A stretch of DNA of 64,000 nucleotides from Steroidobacter denitrificans (GTDB lineage Bacteria; Pseudomonadota; Gammaproteobacteria; Steroidobacterales; Steroidobacteraceae). The stretch's first letter is position 1, and the number at the start of each line of letters is the position of its first letter. The position numbers and the translations under genes were made by a program. Below, piece by piece: positions 1 through 9,164 of the stretch. The stretch is taken from assembly GCF_001579945.1 (NCBI RefSeq), contig NZ_CP011971.1, positions 1,266,001 through 1,330,000 on the forward strand, given 5' to 3'. The notes below the pieces were generated by a model. It was not told the origin of the DNA. It made no database searches and saw only the letters and a program-made list of their open reading frames with translations.

Positions 1-54
1 CTGGAGGCATTGAAGCAGGCGGGAGCCCTGCGCGCGGAACTCATCGTCATCTGA
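1..54 (+). CDS. flgI: Flagellar P-ring protein FlgI, C-terminal end only
   Basis: Only the last 17 codons are in the window. They read LEALKQAGALRAELIVI followed by TGA, which fits the conserved FlgI tail (LK.AGAL.AEL). FlgI forms the P ring around the flagellar rod in the peptidoglycan layer. The reading frame enters from the left edge, and flgJ follows downstream, as in most flg operons. The call rests on a short peptide plus its position before flgJ. Confidence 0.8.
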   Translation: MEALKQAGALRAELIVI

Positions 55-211
55 TTCAGGTACACCGCGGAATGCCGTCGCGCCGCCATCGGCCGGCAGG
101 ACGGCATCGGCAAACGGATCCGGAACCCATGAAGAACGATTCGACCACGAGAACGACCACGATCATGACGGCGATCACCGCCGCCACGACAGCGATGGGG
201 GAACGAGGAAC

Positions 212-475
212 ATGAGCATGAGGAACACTGCATCGAATGGACTGCGGCTGAGTCAGGCCGGCTCGGGCGAGGCCGCCGACAAGCGGGCCAGGTTGATCCA
301 GGCGCTGATCGTCAGCCGCCGCCTGCGCGTCCGCGCGCGCCTGGCGAGTCGCGGGGCGACGCAGCGCGATGCGCCGGTGTGCGACCTGGTGCGCAATACG
401 GTACCCGTCGATGCACTGCTGGATGCGGCCGCCTCCGGCACGGCCCCTGCGGATACGTCCCGGCCAGGGCGCTGA
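212..475 (+). CDS. Small hypothetical protein between flgI and flgJ (87 aa)
   Basis: This ORF fills much of an unusual 427-bp gap between flgI and flgJ, which are usually nearly adjacent. A purine-rich GAGGAAC lies just before the first ATG, a second ATG is at 218, and the stop is 6 bp before flgJ. The product is Arg/Ala-rich with no signal peptide, membrane segment or domain I recognise. It could be a small basic soluble protein or a chance ORF in GC-rich DNA. Position and ribosome-binding site favour a gene; composition does not discriminate. Confidence 0.35.
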   Translation: MSMRNTASNGLRLSQAGSGEAADKRARLIQALIVSRRLRVRARLASRGATQRDAPVCDLVRNTVPVDALLDAAASGTAPADTSRPGR

Positions 476-481
476 ACGGCC

Positions 482-1465
482 ATGAGCGCCCCTCCGGTGG
501 AATTCTATGCCGATTTCCAAGGCCTGGCGGCGCTGCGCACTCGTGCCAGAGCGCAGGATCCCGAGACCTTGAAGGCGGCGGCGCAGCAGTTCGAGAGCCT
601 GTTCACCCAGATGCTGCTGAAGAGCATGCGCGAGGCCGGCAAGGGTTTCGGGGATTCCTTGTTCGGCAGCGAACAGGGCGATTTCTACCAAAGCATGTTC
701 GATGAACAGATTGCGCTGCAATTGTCCCAGGGCGGTGGCCTGGGCCTGGCGGATATGCTCATCCGACAGCTGTCAGCCGGGGCGCCACAGGGCGGTGGGT
801 CGATCGGCGGGGCGCCGCTCGAGCATCTCGGCGCCGACGCGGCGATGAGGGGCGCAGTTCGTGCCGAGGCGGCCGGTCTGCAGCGCGCCGATGCCGCCAC
901 GGCCGCGGAGCGAGGCTCGAACAGCACCGGCCCTGGAGAATGGAGCGGCGGCAAGGAAGATTTCATTCGCTCCCTGTGGCCGCATGCACGCCAGGCGGCA
1001 CGCGAACTGGGGGTCGATCCGCATGCGCTGCTGGCGCAGGCGGCGCTGGAAACGGGCTGGGGACGTTCCGTCCCCTGCAGCAGCGGCGGGGAGTGCAGCT
1101 TCAACCTGTTCGGCATCAAGGCCGGCAGTCAGTGGCGCGGCGCGCAGGTGGCGGTGCCGACCCTGGAGTACGAGGACGGTGTGGCGGTGCGCAAGATCGA
1201 ACGCTTTCGCGCCTATGCCTCCCCGGCGGAAAGCTTCCGCGACTATGCGCGGCTGATCCGCGGCAATCCCCGTTATCGAGAGGCCTTGAACGCCGGCGGC
1301 GATGTCGCCGCGTTCGCGAATGCGCTGCAGCGGGGCGGTTATGCCACGGACCCCGAGTATGAGCGCAAGATCGTCGCCGTGGCCGCGGATGTGCGAACCT
1401 CGGTGAGCGCGCTCAAGAGCGGCGGCGATGCGCCGATAAACGTTTACGGGCAGGTGCGCACCTGA
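482..1465 (+). CDS. flgJ: FlgJ, rod-capping protein with peptidoglycan hydrolase domain
   Basis: FlgJ scaffolds rod assembly in the periplasm and cuts peptidoglycan to let the rod through. The 327-residue product has both expected halves: an N-terminal rod-binding domain (about residues 30-100, with AAQQFESLFTQMLLKSMR) and a C-terminal glucosaminidase domain (about 160-310, with ALLAQAALETGWGRS containing the presumed catalytic Glu, then FNLFGIKA). A Gly/Ala-rich linker joins them. There is no signal peptide, as usual for FlgJ, which is exported by the flagellar apparatus. A sigma-28-type promoter for flgK lies inside its last 60 bases. Confidence 0.95.
   Translation: MSAPPVEFYADFQGLAALRTRARAQDPETLKAAAQQFESLFTQMLLKSMREAGKGFGDSLFGSEQGDFYQSMFDEQIALQLSQGGGLGLADMLIRQLSAGAPQGGGSIGGAPLEHLGADAAMRGAVRAEAAGLQRADAATAAERGSNSTGPGEWSGGKEDFIRSLWPHARQAARELGVDPHALLAQAALETGWGRSVPCSSGGECSFNLFGIKAGSQWRGAQVAVPTLEYEDGVAVRKIERFRAYASPAESFRDYARLIRGNPRYREALNAGGDVAAFANALQRGGYATDPEYERKIVAVAADVRTSVSALKSGGDAPINVYGQVRT
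1413..1439 (+). promoter_or_regulatory. Sigma-28 (FliA) promoter for flgKL, inside the 3' end of flgJ
   Basis: TCAAGAGC, an 11-base spacer, then GCCGATAA. The -10 matches the enterobacterial sigma-28 consensus GCCGATAA exactly, and the spacer has the canonical length. The predicted transcription start is near 1446, about 70 bases before flgK. FliA-dependent flgKL transcription is known in enterics. Confidence 0.8.
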
Positions 1466-1516
1466 TGAACGCGTTGCGGCCTTTCAAGCACGATTCATCC
1501 CGCGCGGAGCGATGCC

Positions 1517-3409
1517 ATGGCTGACTTGTTGAACACGAGCATTTCCGGGCTGCTGGCGTTCCAGCGGGCGCTGGATACCACCAGTCACAACATCGCCAAC
1601 GCGAACACGGTCGGCTACAGCCGCCAGCTGCCGGATTTCGTGACCCGTCAGGCGCAGCAGACGGGCAGCGGCTGGGTCGGCAACGGCGTGGATGTGAATA
1701 CCATCCAGCGCGCCTATGACGATTTTCTGGCCAGCCAGGCACGCACCGCGTCCAGCCAGTATCATCAGTCGAACACCTATGCCACCCAGGCCGAGCGCAT
1801 CAACAACCTGCTCGGCAGCTCCAGCACCGGCCTGTCGGCGACACTCCAGGAGTTCGTGAACGCGCTGCACAGCGTGGCGGATTCCCCGACCTCCATTCCG
1901 GCGCGCCAGACGCTGCTCAGCCAGGCCCAGACCCTGGTGGATCGCCTGCAAAGCTACGACGATAGTCTGCGCAGCTTCGAGGCGCAGGTGAATGCCTCGG
2001 TGGAGCGCGAGGCGAACACGATTTCGACTCTGGCACGCAATCTCGCCGCCTTGAACCAGCAAATCAGCAGCGCCCATTCCCAGAGCGGCCAGCCGCCGAA
2101 CGACTTGCTGGATCAGCGCGACCGCTTGATCGACGAGCTGGCCACCCATGTGAACGTCAACGTGGTCATGCAGGAGGATTACTCCGCCAACCTGTTCATC
2201 GGCAATGGCCAGCCGCTGGTCGTGGGCCAGACCTATGCAAGCGTGGCGGCCACCCCCGATCCTTTCGATCCCACGCGGCGCAACATCTCGGTGCTGTCCG
2301 CCCAGGGCAGCGTCGATATCACCGATAGCATTTCTGGCGGCACCCTGGGCGGCATGCTGGAATTTCGCAGCCGGATGCTCGATCCGGCACGCAACGACCT
2401 GGGTGTGATCAGCGTTGCACTGGCGCAGGTCATGAATCAGCAGCATGCGACCGGTGTGGATCTGAATGGGGTATCGGGCGGAGACTTTTTTGGCGTCGGC
2501 GGTGCACAGGTTCTATCCAACGATGGCAACGCCGGCACCGGCGCCGCCACTGTGACCCTTGGCGATGCCGGCGCGCTCACCGGCAGCGATTATTTGCTGG
2601 TATCGACCGCCGGCGGCTGGAGTCTGCGCCGCACCGACACCGGCGCGAGCGTGTCCATGACCGGCAGCGGCACGGCGGACGATCCTTTCCTGGCCGAGGG
2701 CCTGGCCATCGTGGTGAGCGGTACGCCTGCCGTGGGGGATCAACTGCTGATCAAACCCGTTGCCGGGGCCATCGCGGGTTTGCAGGTGCTGGTCAAGGAT
2801 CCTGCCGGGATCGCCGCCGCCGCGCCCATTACCAGTGCGGCCGCGGCCGGCAACGCCGGCAACGCTGTGATCTCGGCGGGCGAGGTGCTGGATGCGAGCC
2901 ATCCGCAGCTGCGCGATACGGTGATATTGGAGTTCACCAGCGCCACCACCTACACGCTCGGCAGCGATCCCACCGTCTACACCTATATCAGTGGAGAGGC
3001 TATCGAGGTCAACGGCTGGCGCGTGAGCATCAGCGGTACGCCGGCGGCCGGCGACCGCTTCACGGTGTCCGACAATGCCTCCGGCAGCGGCGACAACCGC
3101 AATGCCCTGAAGCTCGCGGATCTATTGTCCCAGCCGGTGATGAACGGCGGCAGGACGTCCTTGATCGCGGGTGTGGGCGCCTTCGTCGGCGACATCGGCG
3201 TCAAGACCAATCAGGCCCAGGTGACCCGGGATGCGCAAAAAGTCGTGGCGGATGAGGCCGCGGCCAGCCTGCAGTCAGTGTCCGGCGTCAACCTGGACGA
3301 GGAAGCCGCCAATCTGATCCGCTACCAGCAGGCCTATCTGGCCATGTCGCAAATGATTCGCGTCGCCGACACGCTGTTCCAGTCGGTCCTGCAGGCGGTC
3401 CGCGGCTGA
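1517..3409 (+). CDS. flgK: FlgK, hook-filament junction protein 1 (HAP1)
   Basis: FlgK forms the first junction zone between hook and filament. The 630-residue product starts with the canonical MADLLNTSISGLLAFQRALDTTSHNIANANTVGYSRQ-type rod/hook helix and ends with the matching C-terminal coiled coil (NLIRYQQAYLAMSQMIRVADTLFQSVL). The centre (about 330-530) is a Gly/Ala/Thr-rich beta region. It contains a YTYISGEAIEVNGWRVSISG module that recurs in related form in FlgL. Length is within the family range. CGGAG upstream serves as ribosome-binding site. Confidence 0.96.
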   Translation: MADLLNTSISGLLAFQRALDTTSHNIANANTVGYSRQLPDFVTRQAQQTGSGWVGNGVDVNTIQRAYDDFLASQARTASSQYHQSNTYATQAERINNLLGSSSTGLSATLQEFVNALHSVADSPTSIPARQTLLSQAQTLVDRLQSYDDSLRSFEAQVNASVEREANTISTLARNLAALNQQISSAHSQSGQPPNDLLDQRDRLIDELATHVNVNVVMQEDYSANLFIGNGQPLVVGQTYASVAATPDPFDPTRRNISVLSAQGSVDITDSISGGTLGGMLEFRSRMLDPARNDLGVISVALAQVMNQQHATGVDLNGVSGGDFFGVGGAQVLSNDGNAGTGAATVTLGDAGALTGSDYLLVSTAGGWSLRRTDTGASVSMTGSGTADDPFLAEGLAIVVSGTPAVGDQLLIKPVAGAIAGLQVLVKDPAGIAAAAPITSAAAAGNAGNAVISAGEVLDASHPQLRDTVILEFTSATTYTLGSDPTVYTYISGEAIEVNGWRVSISGTPAAGDRFTVSDNASGSGDNRNALKLADLLSQPVMNGGRTSLIAGVGAFVGDIGVKTNQAQVTRDAQKVVADEAAASLQSVSGVNLDEEAANLIRYQQAYLAMSQMIRVADTLFQSVLQAVRG

Positions 3410-3453
3410 GTGCCGGACCGAATGCAATTAAGGAACCCGACCTGGAGATCGCC

Positions 3454-4662
3454 ATGCGTCTATCGAGTCTGAGCTTCTACACCAATTCGCTGGCGGCCAT
3501 GCAGTTGCAGTCCTCCTCGCTGCTGAAACTGCAGAATCAGGTGGCGCTGGGCCAGCGGGTCAACACTCCCGCCGATGATCCCATCGCCGCCGGCCATATC
3601 CTGGAACTCGAACGGGCCCAGAGCGAATCGGCGCAATTCGCGAAAAACAGCACCTTGCTGCGCAACCGGCTCAATCTCGAAGAACAGTCCCTGGCGGAGG
3701 TGGGAACCGTCTTGACGCGAGTGCGCGAATTGACTCTGCAGGCGTCCAACATCGGCACCTTGAGCGACAGCGATCGCCGCTCGATCGCCACCGAGCTGGC
3801 CGGTCGGCTGGCGGAATTGCAGGATATCGCCAACCGCCGTGACGGTGGCGGCGAGTATTTGTTCGCGGGTTTCTCCACCCTGACGCGTCCGTTTGCGGGC
3901 GGCGATCAGGCACCGGTCAGCTACGTAGGCGACCAGGGCAGCCGGCTGTTGCAGATCAGTTCCACCCAGCGCATCGCCGATAGCCATTCCGGCTTCGATG
4001 TGTTCATGAACATTCCGCAGGGCAACGGCGTCTTTCATACGGCGGCCGGCGCCGGCAATACCGGCAGCGGCATGATCGATACCGGTGCGCTCATCGATCG
4101 CGCCGGCTGGCTGCCCGACGACTACACGATCACCTTCACGAGCGCCAGTGACTGGGAGATCACCGATGGCGCCTCGCCGGCGAATATCCTCGCCGGCGGC
4201 ACGTTCACCGCCGGGGAACCCATCGAGTTCAACGGCGTGCGCGTCACACTCAGCGGCGAACCCGCGGCGGGAGACGAATTCTTGGTGAACCGCGCGCGTT
4301 CCGAGGACATCTTTGCCACGATCTCGCAGGTCATCGATGTCCTGCGGACGCCGGCGGATTCTCCGGCGGCGAATGCAGAGCTGACGATGGCCCTGCAGGG
4401 CGCGCTGCAGCAGCTGGACCAGGCCGGCGATCACGTTCTGCGGGTGCGTGCGGAAGTCGGCGCGCGCCTGTCGACGATCGATTCGATGGATGCCTCGCGC
4501 GCCGCAACGGATGTCGATCTGGCAAGCGCGCTGTCGGACCTGCGCGACCTGGACTATGCGCAGGCGCTGACCCGGATGAACCAGCTGCTGGTGGGCCTGG
4601 AGGCGGCGCAGCTGTCCTACTCGAAGATCTCGCAGCTGTCGTTGTTCAATTATCTGCGATAA
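3454..4662 (+). CDS. flgL: FlgL, hook-filament junction protein 3 (HAP3)
   Basis: FlgL sits between FlgK and the flagellin filament. The 402-residue product has the flagellin-like N-terminus MRLSSLSFYTNSLAAMQLQ with a long D0/D1 helix, and a C-terminal helix ending YAQALTRMNQLLVGLEAAQLSYSKISQLSLFNYLR. The middle carries the same beta module as FlgK (EPIEFNGVRVTLSGEPAAGDEF, about 250-275). It lies 44 bp after flgK, with GGAG seven bases before the ATG, and is probably cotranscribed from the promoter in flgJ. Confidence 0.95.
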   Translation: MRLSSLSFYTNSLAAMQLQSSSLLKLQNQVALGQRVNTPADDPIAAGHILELERAQSESAQFAKNSTLLRNRLNLEEQSLAEVGTVLTRVRELTLQASNIGTLSDSDRRSIATELAGRLAELQDIANRRDGGGEYLFAGFSTLTRPFAGGDQAPVSYVGDQGSRLLQISSTQRIADSHSGFDVFMNIPQGNGVFHTAAGAGNTGSGMIDTGALIDRAGWLPDDYTITFTSASDWEITDGASPANILAGGTFTAGEPIEFNGVRVTLSGEPAAGDEFLVNRARSEDIFATISQVIDVLRTPADSPAANAELTMALQGALQQLDQAGDHVLRVRAEVGARLSTIDSMDASRAATDVDLASALSDLRDLDYAQALTRMNQLLVGLEAAQLSYSKISQLSLFNYLR

Positions 4663-4722
4663 CGGACGGACAAGGCCATGCGAGGCTCGAAAAAAAGTGG
4701 TTGGAACTCATATGGATCGTAT

Positions 4723-4797
4723 GGATCCCGCTCAAGACCTTCGCCGGCCATGCGTCAAAGCCGAATGCATGACCGGCGAAGGTCTTGAGCGGGATCC
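4723..4797. repeat. Long perfect hairpin (25-bp arms) between flgL and fliC
   Basis: Left arm 4723-4747 and right arm 4773-4797 are exact reverse complements. After one mismatch the pairing resumes inward (4749-4753 with 4767-4771), leaving a short loop. No T-run follows, so it is not a classical intrinsic terminator. Its stem core (GACCTTCGCC) and loop (ATGCGTCAA...GAATGCA) resemble the hairpin at 28490-28564, suggesting a repeat family. Confidence 0.85.
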
Positions 4798-4905
4798 GAT
4801 GACCGGTGATGAGCGCGAGCCGGATTCGCTCGAGGTGCGCGCGGCCGTGCGCAGATGAAGTTCCGTGATGTATCTCGCAGTTTGCAAGGATCGGCAAGCC
4901 GCCCC

Positions 4906-4932
4906 TCAAGTTCGTCCTTGGCGCTCCGATAC
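4906..4932 (+). promoter_or_regulatory. Sigma-28 (FliA) promoter of fliC
   Basis: TCAAGTTC, 11 bases, TCCGATAC. One base in the -10 (T for G) departs from GCCGATA; spacing is canonical. The predicted start is near 4940, giving a leader of about 90 bases. Confidence 0.75.
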
Positions 4933-5032
4933 ATGCCCTAAGCAGCAATTCGGCGCACATCACGCCGCCAGTGCTGAGATCAAGAGCCGCGGACGGGCGT
5001 CCTCGGCCAGGTAAGTAACCAGGAGTTAGTAC

Positions 5033-7459
5033 ATGGCACTTGTCATCAACACGAATGTGATGTCGCTGAACGCTCAACGCAATCTCACGACATCGGCCAA
5101 TCAGCTCGCGACCTCGCTGCAGCGCCTGTCCTCGGGTCTGCGCATCAACAGCGCCAAGGACGACGCGGCGGGTCTGGCCGTCTCCGAGCGCATGACGACT
5201 CAGATCAACGGTCTCAACCAGGCCGCCCGCAATGCCAACGACGGCATCTCGCTGGCGCAGACCACCGAAAGCGCGCTTCAGGAAGTGACCAACAACCTGC
5301 AGCGCATCCGCGAACTGGCGGTGCAGTCGGCCAACGCCACCAACAGCGACAGCGACCGTGTAGCGCTGAACCAGGAAGTGCAGCAGCGCATTGCTGAAAT
5401 CACCCGTATTTGCAGCCAGACCTCGTTCAACGGCCGCAAGGTGCTGGACGGCTCGTTCGGCAATGCGGTGTTTCAGGTCGGCGCGAACGCCGGCGAGACC
5501 ATCAGCGTCGGCCTGAGCACGGACATGCGGGCTGCCGAGGTAGGCAATATCGCCACGACCACCTCGGCGGACATCAGCGGGTTGTTTACCTCCGGCGTGA
5601 CGGTGACTGCCGGCAGCCTCACCGTCGGCGGTCAGGACATCGCCGCGGCGACCTATACCTCCGCGGGCCAACTGGCCACGGCGATCAACGCGCTTGGCAT
5701 CGCAGGCTTGAGCGTGACGGCCAATGGCAACGAACTTTCCTTCAGCAACAGCAGCGGTTCCGCCATCGCCATCGGCGGCACCAGCAATCCGCTGGGCATC
5801 TCGACAGTCGCGGCCGCGGTGACCGGCGGTGCGGCGACGGCAGGTTCGTACACCACGGCGGCCATTTCCAGCTTCGACTTCTCGGGCGCGATGCAGCCGA
5901 TGCAAGGCGGCACCAACGTCCAGGGTGGCATCCAGATCGCCAACTATGGCGCAGCGTTTGCCGCAGGTACGTCGGCTACATTCACGTTCGGGCAAGCCGA
6001 CTATAGCGGCGACGATTATGCGATGTTCCGGATAGGTGTAAATGATGGGGTCGACCCGGGCAAAGTAATCCGCGTTGAAGATGATCTGAGCGCCGCGGAC
6101 GACGATACTATTGCGGCGGCAATTCAGGATGCCATCGTCAATGTCAATAAAGGCAATCTGGCTGGCTATACGGTCGCCCATGACGGCGATGGTAATTTCA
6201 CCATCACCGGCCCGACTGCTAATGCGGTAGATATCTGGCAGCTGGACGCCGTCGCCCAGACGGCTATGACCCTGGGTGCGGTGGGCGCCGACGGTAACGC
6301 CGGCACGGCCCAAGTTGATGCCATCAGCTTCCAAGTGGATGGCACGCTGGTCACGCTGAATGGCGGCACCTATAACGACCTGGGCGAGATCGCTGCTGAC
6401 ATTGAAAGCCAGTTGGCGGGCTATACCGTTGCAGCTAACGGTGCCGATATCACCATCACCAACACGAACAGCGTGGATGCGGTAGTGGTCTCCGCTGCGG
6501 ATGCAGCGGCCTTATTGGCGGGCGTGGTCAACAGTGCCGGCACCGCCGGCACGCCAGCTGCCCCCAGCGTCAACGCCGCCTTCACCGTCGATGGCCACGC
6601 AGTGAATTTGACCACCAATCTCACTGACATCGATGGTCTTGTGGGAGAAGTGCAGGGCCAACTGAACACTGCCGCTGCCGGCACGTATACAGTATCGAAC
6701 CAAGGCAACCAGCTGGTTATCACCATGGTCGCCACGGGCGTGGGCAGCACGGCGCCTACCATGGGTGGCGATGCGGCGTTTTCCGTCGGTGGTACTTCCC
6801 AGGCCGGCGCCGATGCTGGCGCCTCCACGCCAACCGTTGCCGCCAGCATTGGTCTGACGGCGGCGTTCGGCGCCTCCGCCATGACGCTCGCCAGCGGTGC
6901 GTTTACACTGCAGCTGACTTCCGCAAGCTCGGCTGTGGATCTGCAGGGTACCTACAGCAGCGGTCAGGCGCTGGCGGATGAGATCAACACTCGCGTCAAC
7001 GGTGCGTTCGCGTCGTTCGATACGGTGAGCAACACCCTGTCGGTGTCTTCCGGCGATGATTTCACGCTGGGTGGCACGCAGTACGGTGCGGGCGCGGGCA
7101 ACTTCGGTTTCGCGGCGGCCAACGTGACGGCGGCGACTGATACGGGCTCGCTGGCCACGGCCAGCGTCAGCAACGTGGGGGACGCCAACGCCGCCATCCT
7201 GCGCGCCGACGCCGCATTGACCGCGGTCAGCGATCTGCGCAGCACCCTGGGCGCCGTCCAGAACCGCTTCCAGTCGGTCATCAACAGCCTGCAGGCGGTA
7301 TCCGAGAATCTGACTGCTTCGCGCAGCCGTATTCTGGATACGGACTTCGCGGCCGAAACGGCGGCACTGACCCGCGCCCAGATCCTGCAGCAGGCGGGTA
7401 CGGCGATGGTGGCGCAGGCCAACACGGCACCGCAGAACGTGCTGAGCCTGCTGCGCTGA
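5033..7459 (+). CDS. fliC: Flagellin FliC (large, 808 aa)
   Basis: This is the main filament subunit. The N-terminal D0/D1 region ([18 protein letters not shown]..., residues 1-170) and the C-terminal one (about 720-808, ending [15 protein letters not shown]) are typical. The roughly 550-residue variable centre is much longer than in a 400-500 residue flagellin. It contains several Flagellin_IN-like repeats ([15 protein letters not shown]..., [16 protein letters not shown]...), probably surface domains D2-D4. A single cysteine (Cys127, in [12 protein letters not shown]) lies in the conserved D1 segment, where Ala is usual; flagellins are normally cysteine-poor. AGGAG precedes the ATG. Confidence 0.96.
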   Translation: MALVINTNVMSLNAQRNLTTSANQLATSLQRLSSGLRINSAKDDAAGLAVSERMTTQINGLNQAARNANDGISLAQTTESALQEVTNNLQRIRELAVQSANATNSDSDRVALNQEVQQRIAEITRICSQTSFNGRKVLDGSFGNAVFQVGANAGETISVGLSTDMRAAEVGNIATTTSADISGLFTSGVTVTAGSLTVGGQDIAAATYTSAGQLATAINALGIAGLSVTANGNELSFSNSSGSAIAIGGTSNPLGISTVAAAVTGGAATAGSYTTAAISSFDFSGAMQPMQGGTNVQGGIQIANYGAAFAAGTSATFTFGQADYSGDDYAMFRIGVNDGVDPGKVIRVEDDLSAADDDTIAAAIQDAIVNVNKGNLAGYTVAHDGDGNFTITGPTANAVDIWQLDAVAQTAMTLGAVGADGNAGTAQVDAISFQVDGTLVTLNGGTYNDLGEIAADIESQLAGYTVAANGADITITNTNSVDAVVVSAADAAALLAGVVNSAGTAGTPAAPSVNAAFTVDGHAVNLTTNLTDIDGLVGEVQGQLNTAAAGTYTVSNQGNQLVITMVATGVGSTAPTMGGDAAFSVGGTSQAGADAGASTPTVAASIGLTAAFGASAMTLASGAFTLQLTSASSAVDLQGTYSSGQALADEINTRVNGAFASFDTVSNTLSVSSGDDFTLGGTQYGAGAGNFGFAAANVTAATDTGSLATASVSNVGDANAAILRADAALTAVSDLRSTLGAVQNRFQSVINSLQAVSENLTASRSRILDTDFAAETAALTRAQILQQAGTAMVAQANTAPQNVLSLLR

Positions 7460-7489
7460 TCGACATGACTGATCGACATGACTGATCGG
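7456..7489 (+). repeat. 13-bp direct repeat (2.6 copies) overlapping the fliC stop
   Basis: CTGATCGACATGA occurs at 7456-7468 and 7469-7481, followed by a partial CTGATCGG. It probably reflects slippage; no function is evident. Confidence 0.7.
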
Positions 7490-7534
7490 TGAGGCGGTGA
7501 TGATCCGGTGTCTCACCGTAGACAGCCCGGCGGG

Positions 7535-7560
7535 CGGGGAGCGGCGTAAGCCGCTCCTCG
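7535..7560 (+). terminator. Hairpin downstream of fliC, possible terminator
   Basis: An 11-bp GC-rich stem around GGAGCGGC/GCCGCTCC closes on a GTAA tetraloop. Only a weak T-rich stretch follows (CGTATTTGTATT), so it may act as an mRNA 3'-end stabiliser or a weak terminator between fliC and fliD. Confidence 0.55.
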
Positions 7561-7642
7561 CTCGTCGTATTTGTATTCCGCCACATTTCAATCCTCGCTT
7601 GGATTCCTGCTTGGATCTTTGGGATTTCTACGGAGCACGATG

Positions 7643-9031
7643 ATGGCGACAGATGCGGTGGGCGGCTCCCAGATCGACGTACAAAGCCTGGTCTCGCAGC
7701 TGGTTACCGCGGAGCGGGCCCGGCCCGAGGCGCTGCTCGCGAGCGAGGCCGGCCGTGTCACCACCCAGATATCCGGGCTCGGTCAATTGATGGGAGCGTT
7801 AACCACGTTTCGCTCGGCACTGTCCTCGCTGAACACGCTCGAGGTGTTCAGTACCCGCTCGGCGGTGAGCAGCCAGGACTCACTGCTGGGCGCCAGTGCA
7901 AGCGGCAAGGCCGTGCCGGGAACTTATGACATCGAGATCCTGCAGCTGGCGCAGGCGCAGCAGATCTCCTCGGGCGTCTTTGCCGAGGGCGCCGCCGGCC
8001 TCGTCGGCACGGGAACCTTGACCTTGTCGCTGGGCGAGCGCAGCTTCGAAGTCGAGATCACCGCGGCAGGCTCGAGCCTCGGCGATATCCGCGATGCGAT
8101 CAATTCCGCCGCGGGCAATGTCGGCGTGCGGGCCACGCTGGTGCAGGGCGGCGACGGCAGCCGGCTCGTGCTGTCCTCGGCGGCCACCGGCGCGGCGAAT
8201 ACCATCACGGTGACGCAGTCCGGCGGCGACGGCGGCCTGGCGCCGCTCGAGTACAGCGACTCCTCGCCCGGCGGTTATGCCCTCGTCAAGGCGGCGCAGG
8301 ACGCGATCGTGAATATCGCCAATGCACAGACCACCAGTGCCGACAACACGATCGCGAATGCGATCGACGGCGTGACCCTGACACTGAAACAGCCGACCAG
8401 CGAGGAAGGCGGACCGGTGACGCTTACGATCGACTACGATCAAACCGCCGTCACCGCCCGTATCAAGAGCTTCGTCAACGCCTATAATGCGCTGGTCTCC
8501 CAGGTAACAACGCTGCGCAGCTACGATACGGCCACTGCGACTGCCGGTCCCATGCTGGGCGATTCGCTGCTCAACAGCATCGAGGCCGAGCTGCGCCGCT
8601 CGCTCTCCGCGGTGGTGCCGGGCCAGGCGCCGGAATTCGCCACACTGGCAGCCGTGGGTATCACCACTCAGGCGAACGGCACTCTGGGCGTGGATGAGGC
8701 CAAGCTGCAGAAGGCGCTGAGCGGCAACTTCGAGGCGGTCGGCAAGCTGTTCGGCTCGCAGGACGGCATCGGCGCGCGCCTGTTCGCGCAGGTCGACACC
8801 CGGCTCAAGAGCGACGGAGCACTCGAGACCCGCGGCAAGAACCTGGTCGACCAGCAGCGGGCGATCACTCGGCGCAAGGAGGATTTGGATGCGCGCATGC
8901 TGGTGATCCAGCAGGCGTATCTGCGGCAGTTCACGCGGCTGGATATCTTGCTGTCCCAGCTGCAGGTGACCTCCAGCTACCTGTCGCAGCAGATCGAATC
9001 GCTGGGTAATCTGAACAAAGCCTCTTCCTGA
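7643..9031 (+). CDS. fliD: FliD, filament cap protein (HAP2)
   Basis: FliD caps the filament tip and folds flagellin monomers. From the chosen ATG the product is 462 residues, the usual length. It starts MATDAVGGSQIDVQSLVSQLV and keeps the FliD_N (about 10-110) and FliD_C (about 215-445) regions, with the C-terminal coiled coil ending TSSYLSQQIESLGNL. The start is the second of two adjacent ATGs (7640, 7643) because CGGAG at 7631-7635 then has seven-base spacing. The longer frame from 7571 adds a non-homologous leader. A poor sigma-54-like motif at 7600-7615 lacks the -12 GC. Confidence 0.93.
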   Translation: MATDAVGGSQIDVQSLVSQLVTAERARPEALLASEAGRVTTQISGLGQLMGALTTFRSALSSLNTLEVFSTRSAVSSQDSLLGASASGKAVPGTYDIEILQLAQAQQISSGVFAEGAAGLVGTGTLTLSLGERSFEVEITAAGSSLGDIRDAINSAAGNVGVRATLVQGGDGSRLVLSSAATGAANTITVTQSGGDGGLAPLEYSDSSPGGYALVKAAQDAIVNIANAQTTSADNTIANAIDGVTLTLKQPTSEEGGPVTLTIDYDQTAVTARIKSFVNAYNALVSQVTTLRSYDTATATAGPMLGDSLLNSIEAELRRSLSAVVPGQAPEFATLAAVGITTQANGTLGVDEAKLQKALSGNFEAVGKLFGSQDGIGARLFAQVDTRLKSDGALETRGKNLVDQQRAITRRKEDLDARMLVIQQAYLRQFTRLDILLSQLQVTSSYLSQQIESLGNLNKASS

Positions 9032-9103
9032 TGAGGCGCAGCCAGTCGGGGCGCGGCTGGCAGGTATTGCCGCCGGGCTGATCATGTCGGGCCGGCGCGC
9101 CGC

Positions 9104-9130
9104 TCAAGTCTGCGGCCGTGCCGCCGTTAC
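9104..9130 (+). promoter_or_regulatory. Sigma-28 (FliA) promoter of fliS
   Basis: TCAAGTCT, 11 bases, GCCGTTAC, ending 34 bases before the fliS start. The -10 differs from GCCGATA by one base and shares GCCGTTA with the minus-strand promoter at 40294-40320. Confidence 0.72.
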
Positions 9131-9164
9131 CCTGCTTGGATGAGAAATGGTTGTGGAGCATGCT

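Larger units (their letters stand above)
4663..5032 (+). other. flgL-fliC intergenic regulatory region (370 bp, no gene)
   Basis: I see no convincing gene here. It contains a long hairpin (4723-4797), a sigma-28-type promoter (4906-4932), about 95 bases of predicted fliC leader, and AGGAG before fliC. The long minus-strand ORF crossing it is an antisense shadow of fliC. Confidence 0.75.

Noticed and set aside
56-721. 221-codon minus-strand ORF from the flgI stop into flgJ
   Set aside because: It overlaps the conserved N-terminal domain of flgJ and shows no domain; the plus-strand small ORF is a better candidate for the gap.
4646-6334. 562-codon minus-strand ORF across the start of fliC
   Set aside because: Antisense to conserved flagellin sequence; long reverse frames are expected at this GC content.
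7600-7615. TGGATTC-N4-TTGGA upstream of fliD as a sigma-54 promoter
   Set aside because: The essential -12 GC is replaced by GG, and the -24 box is poor.
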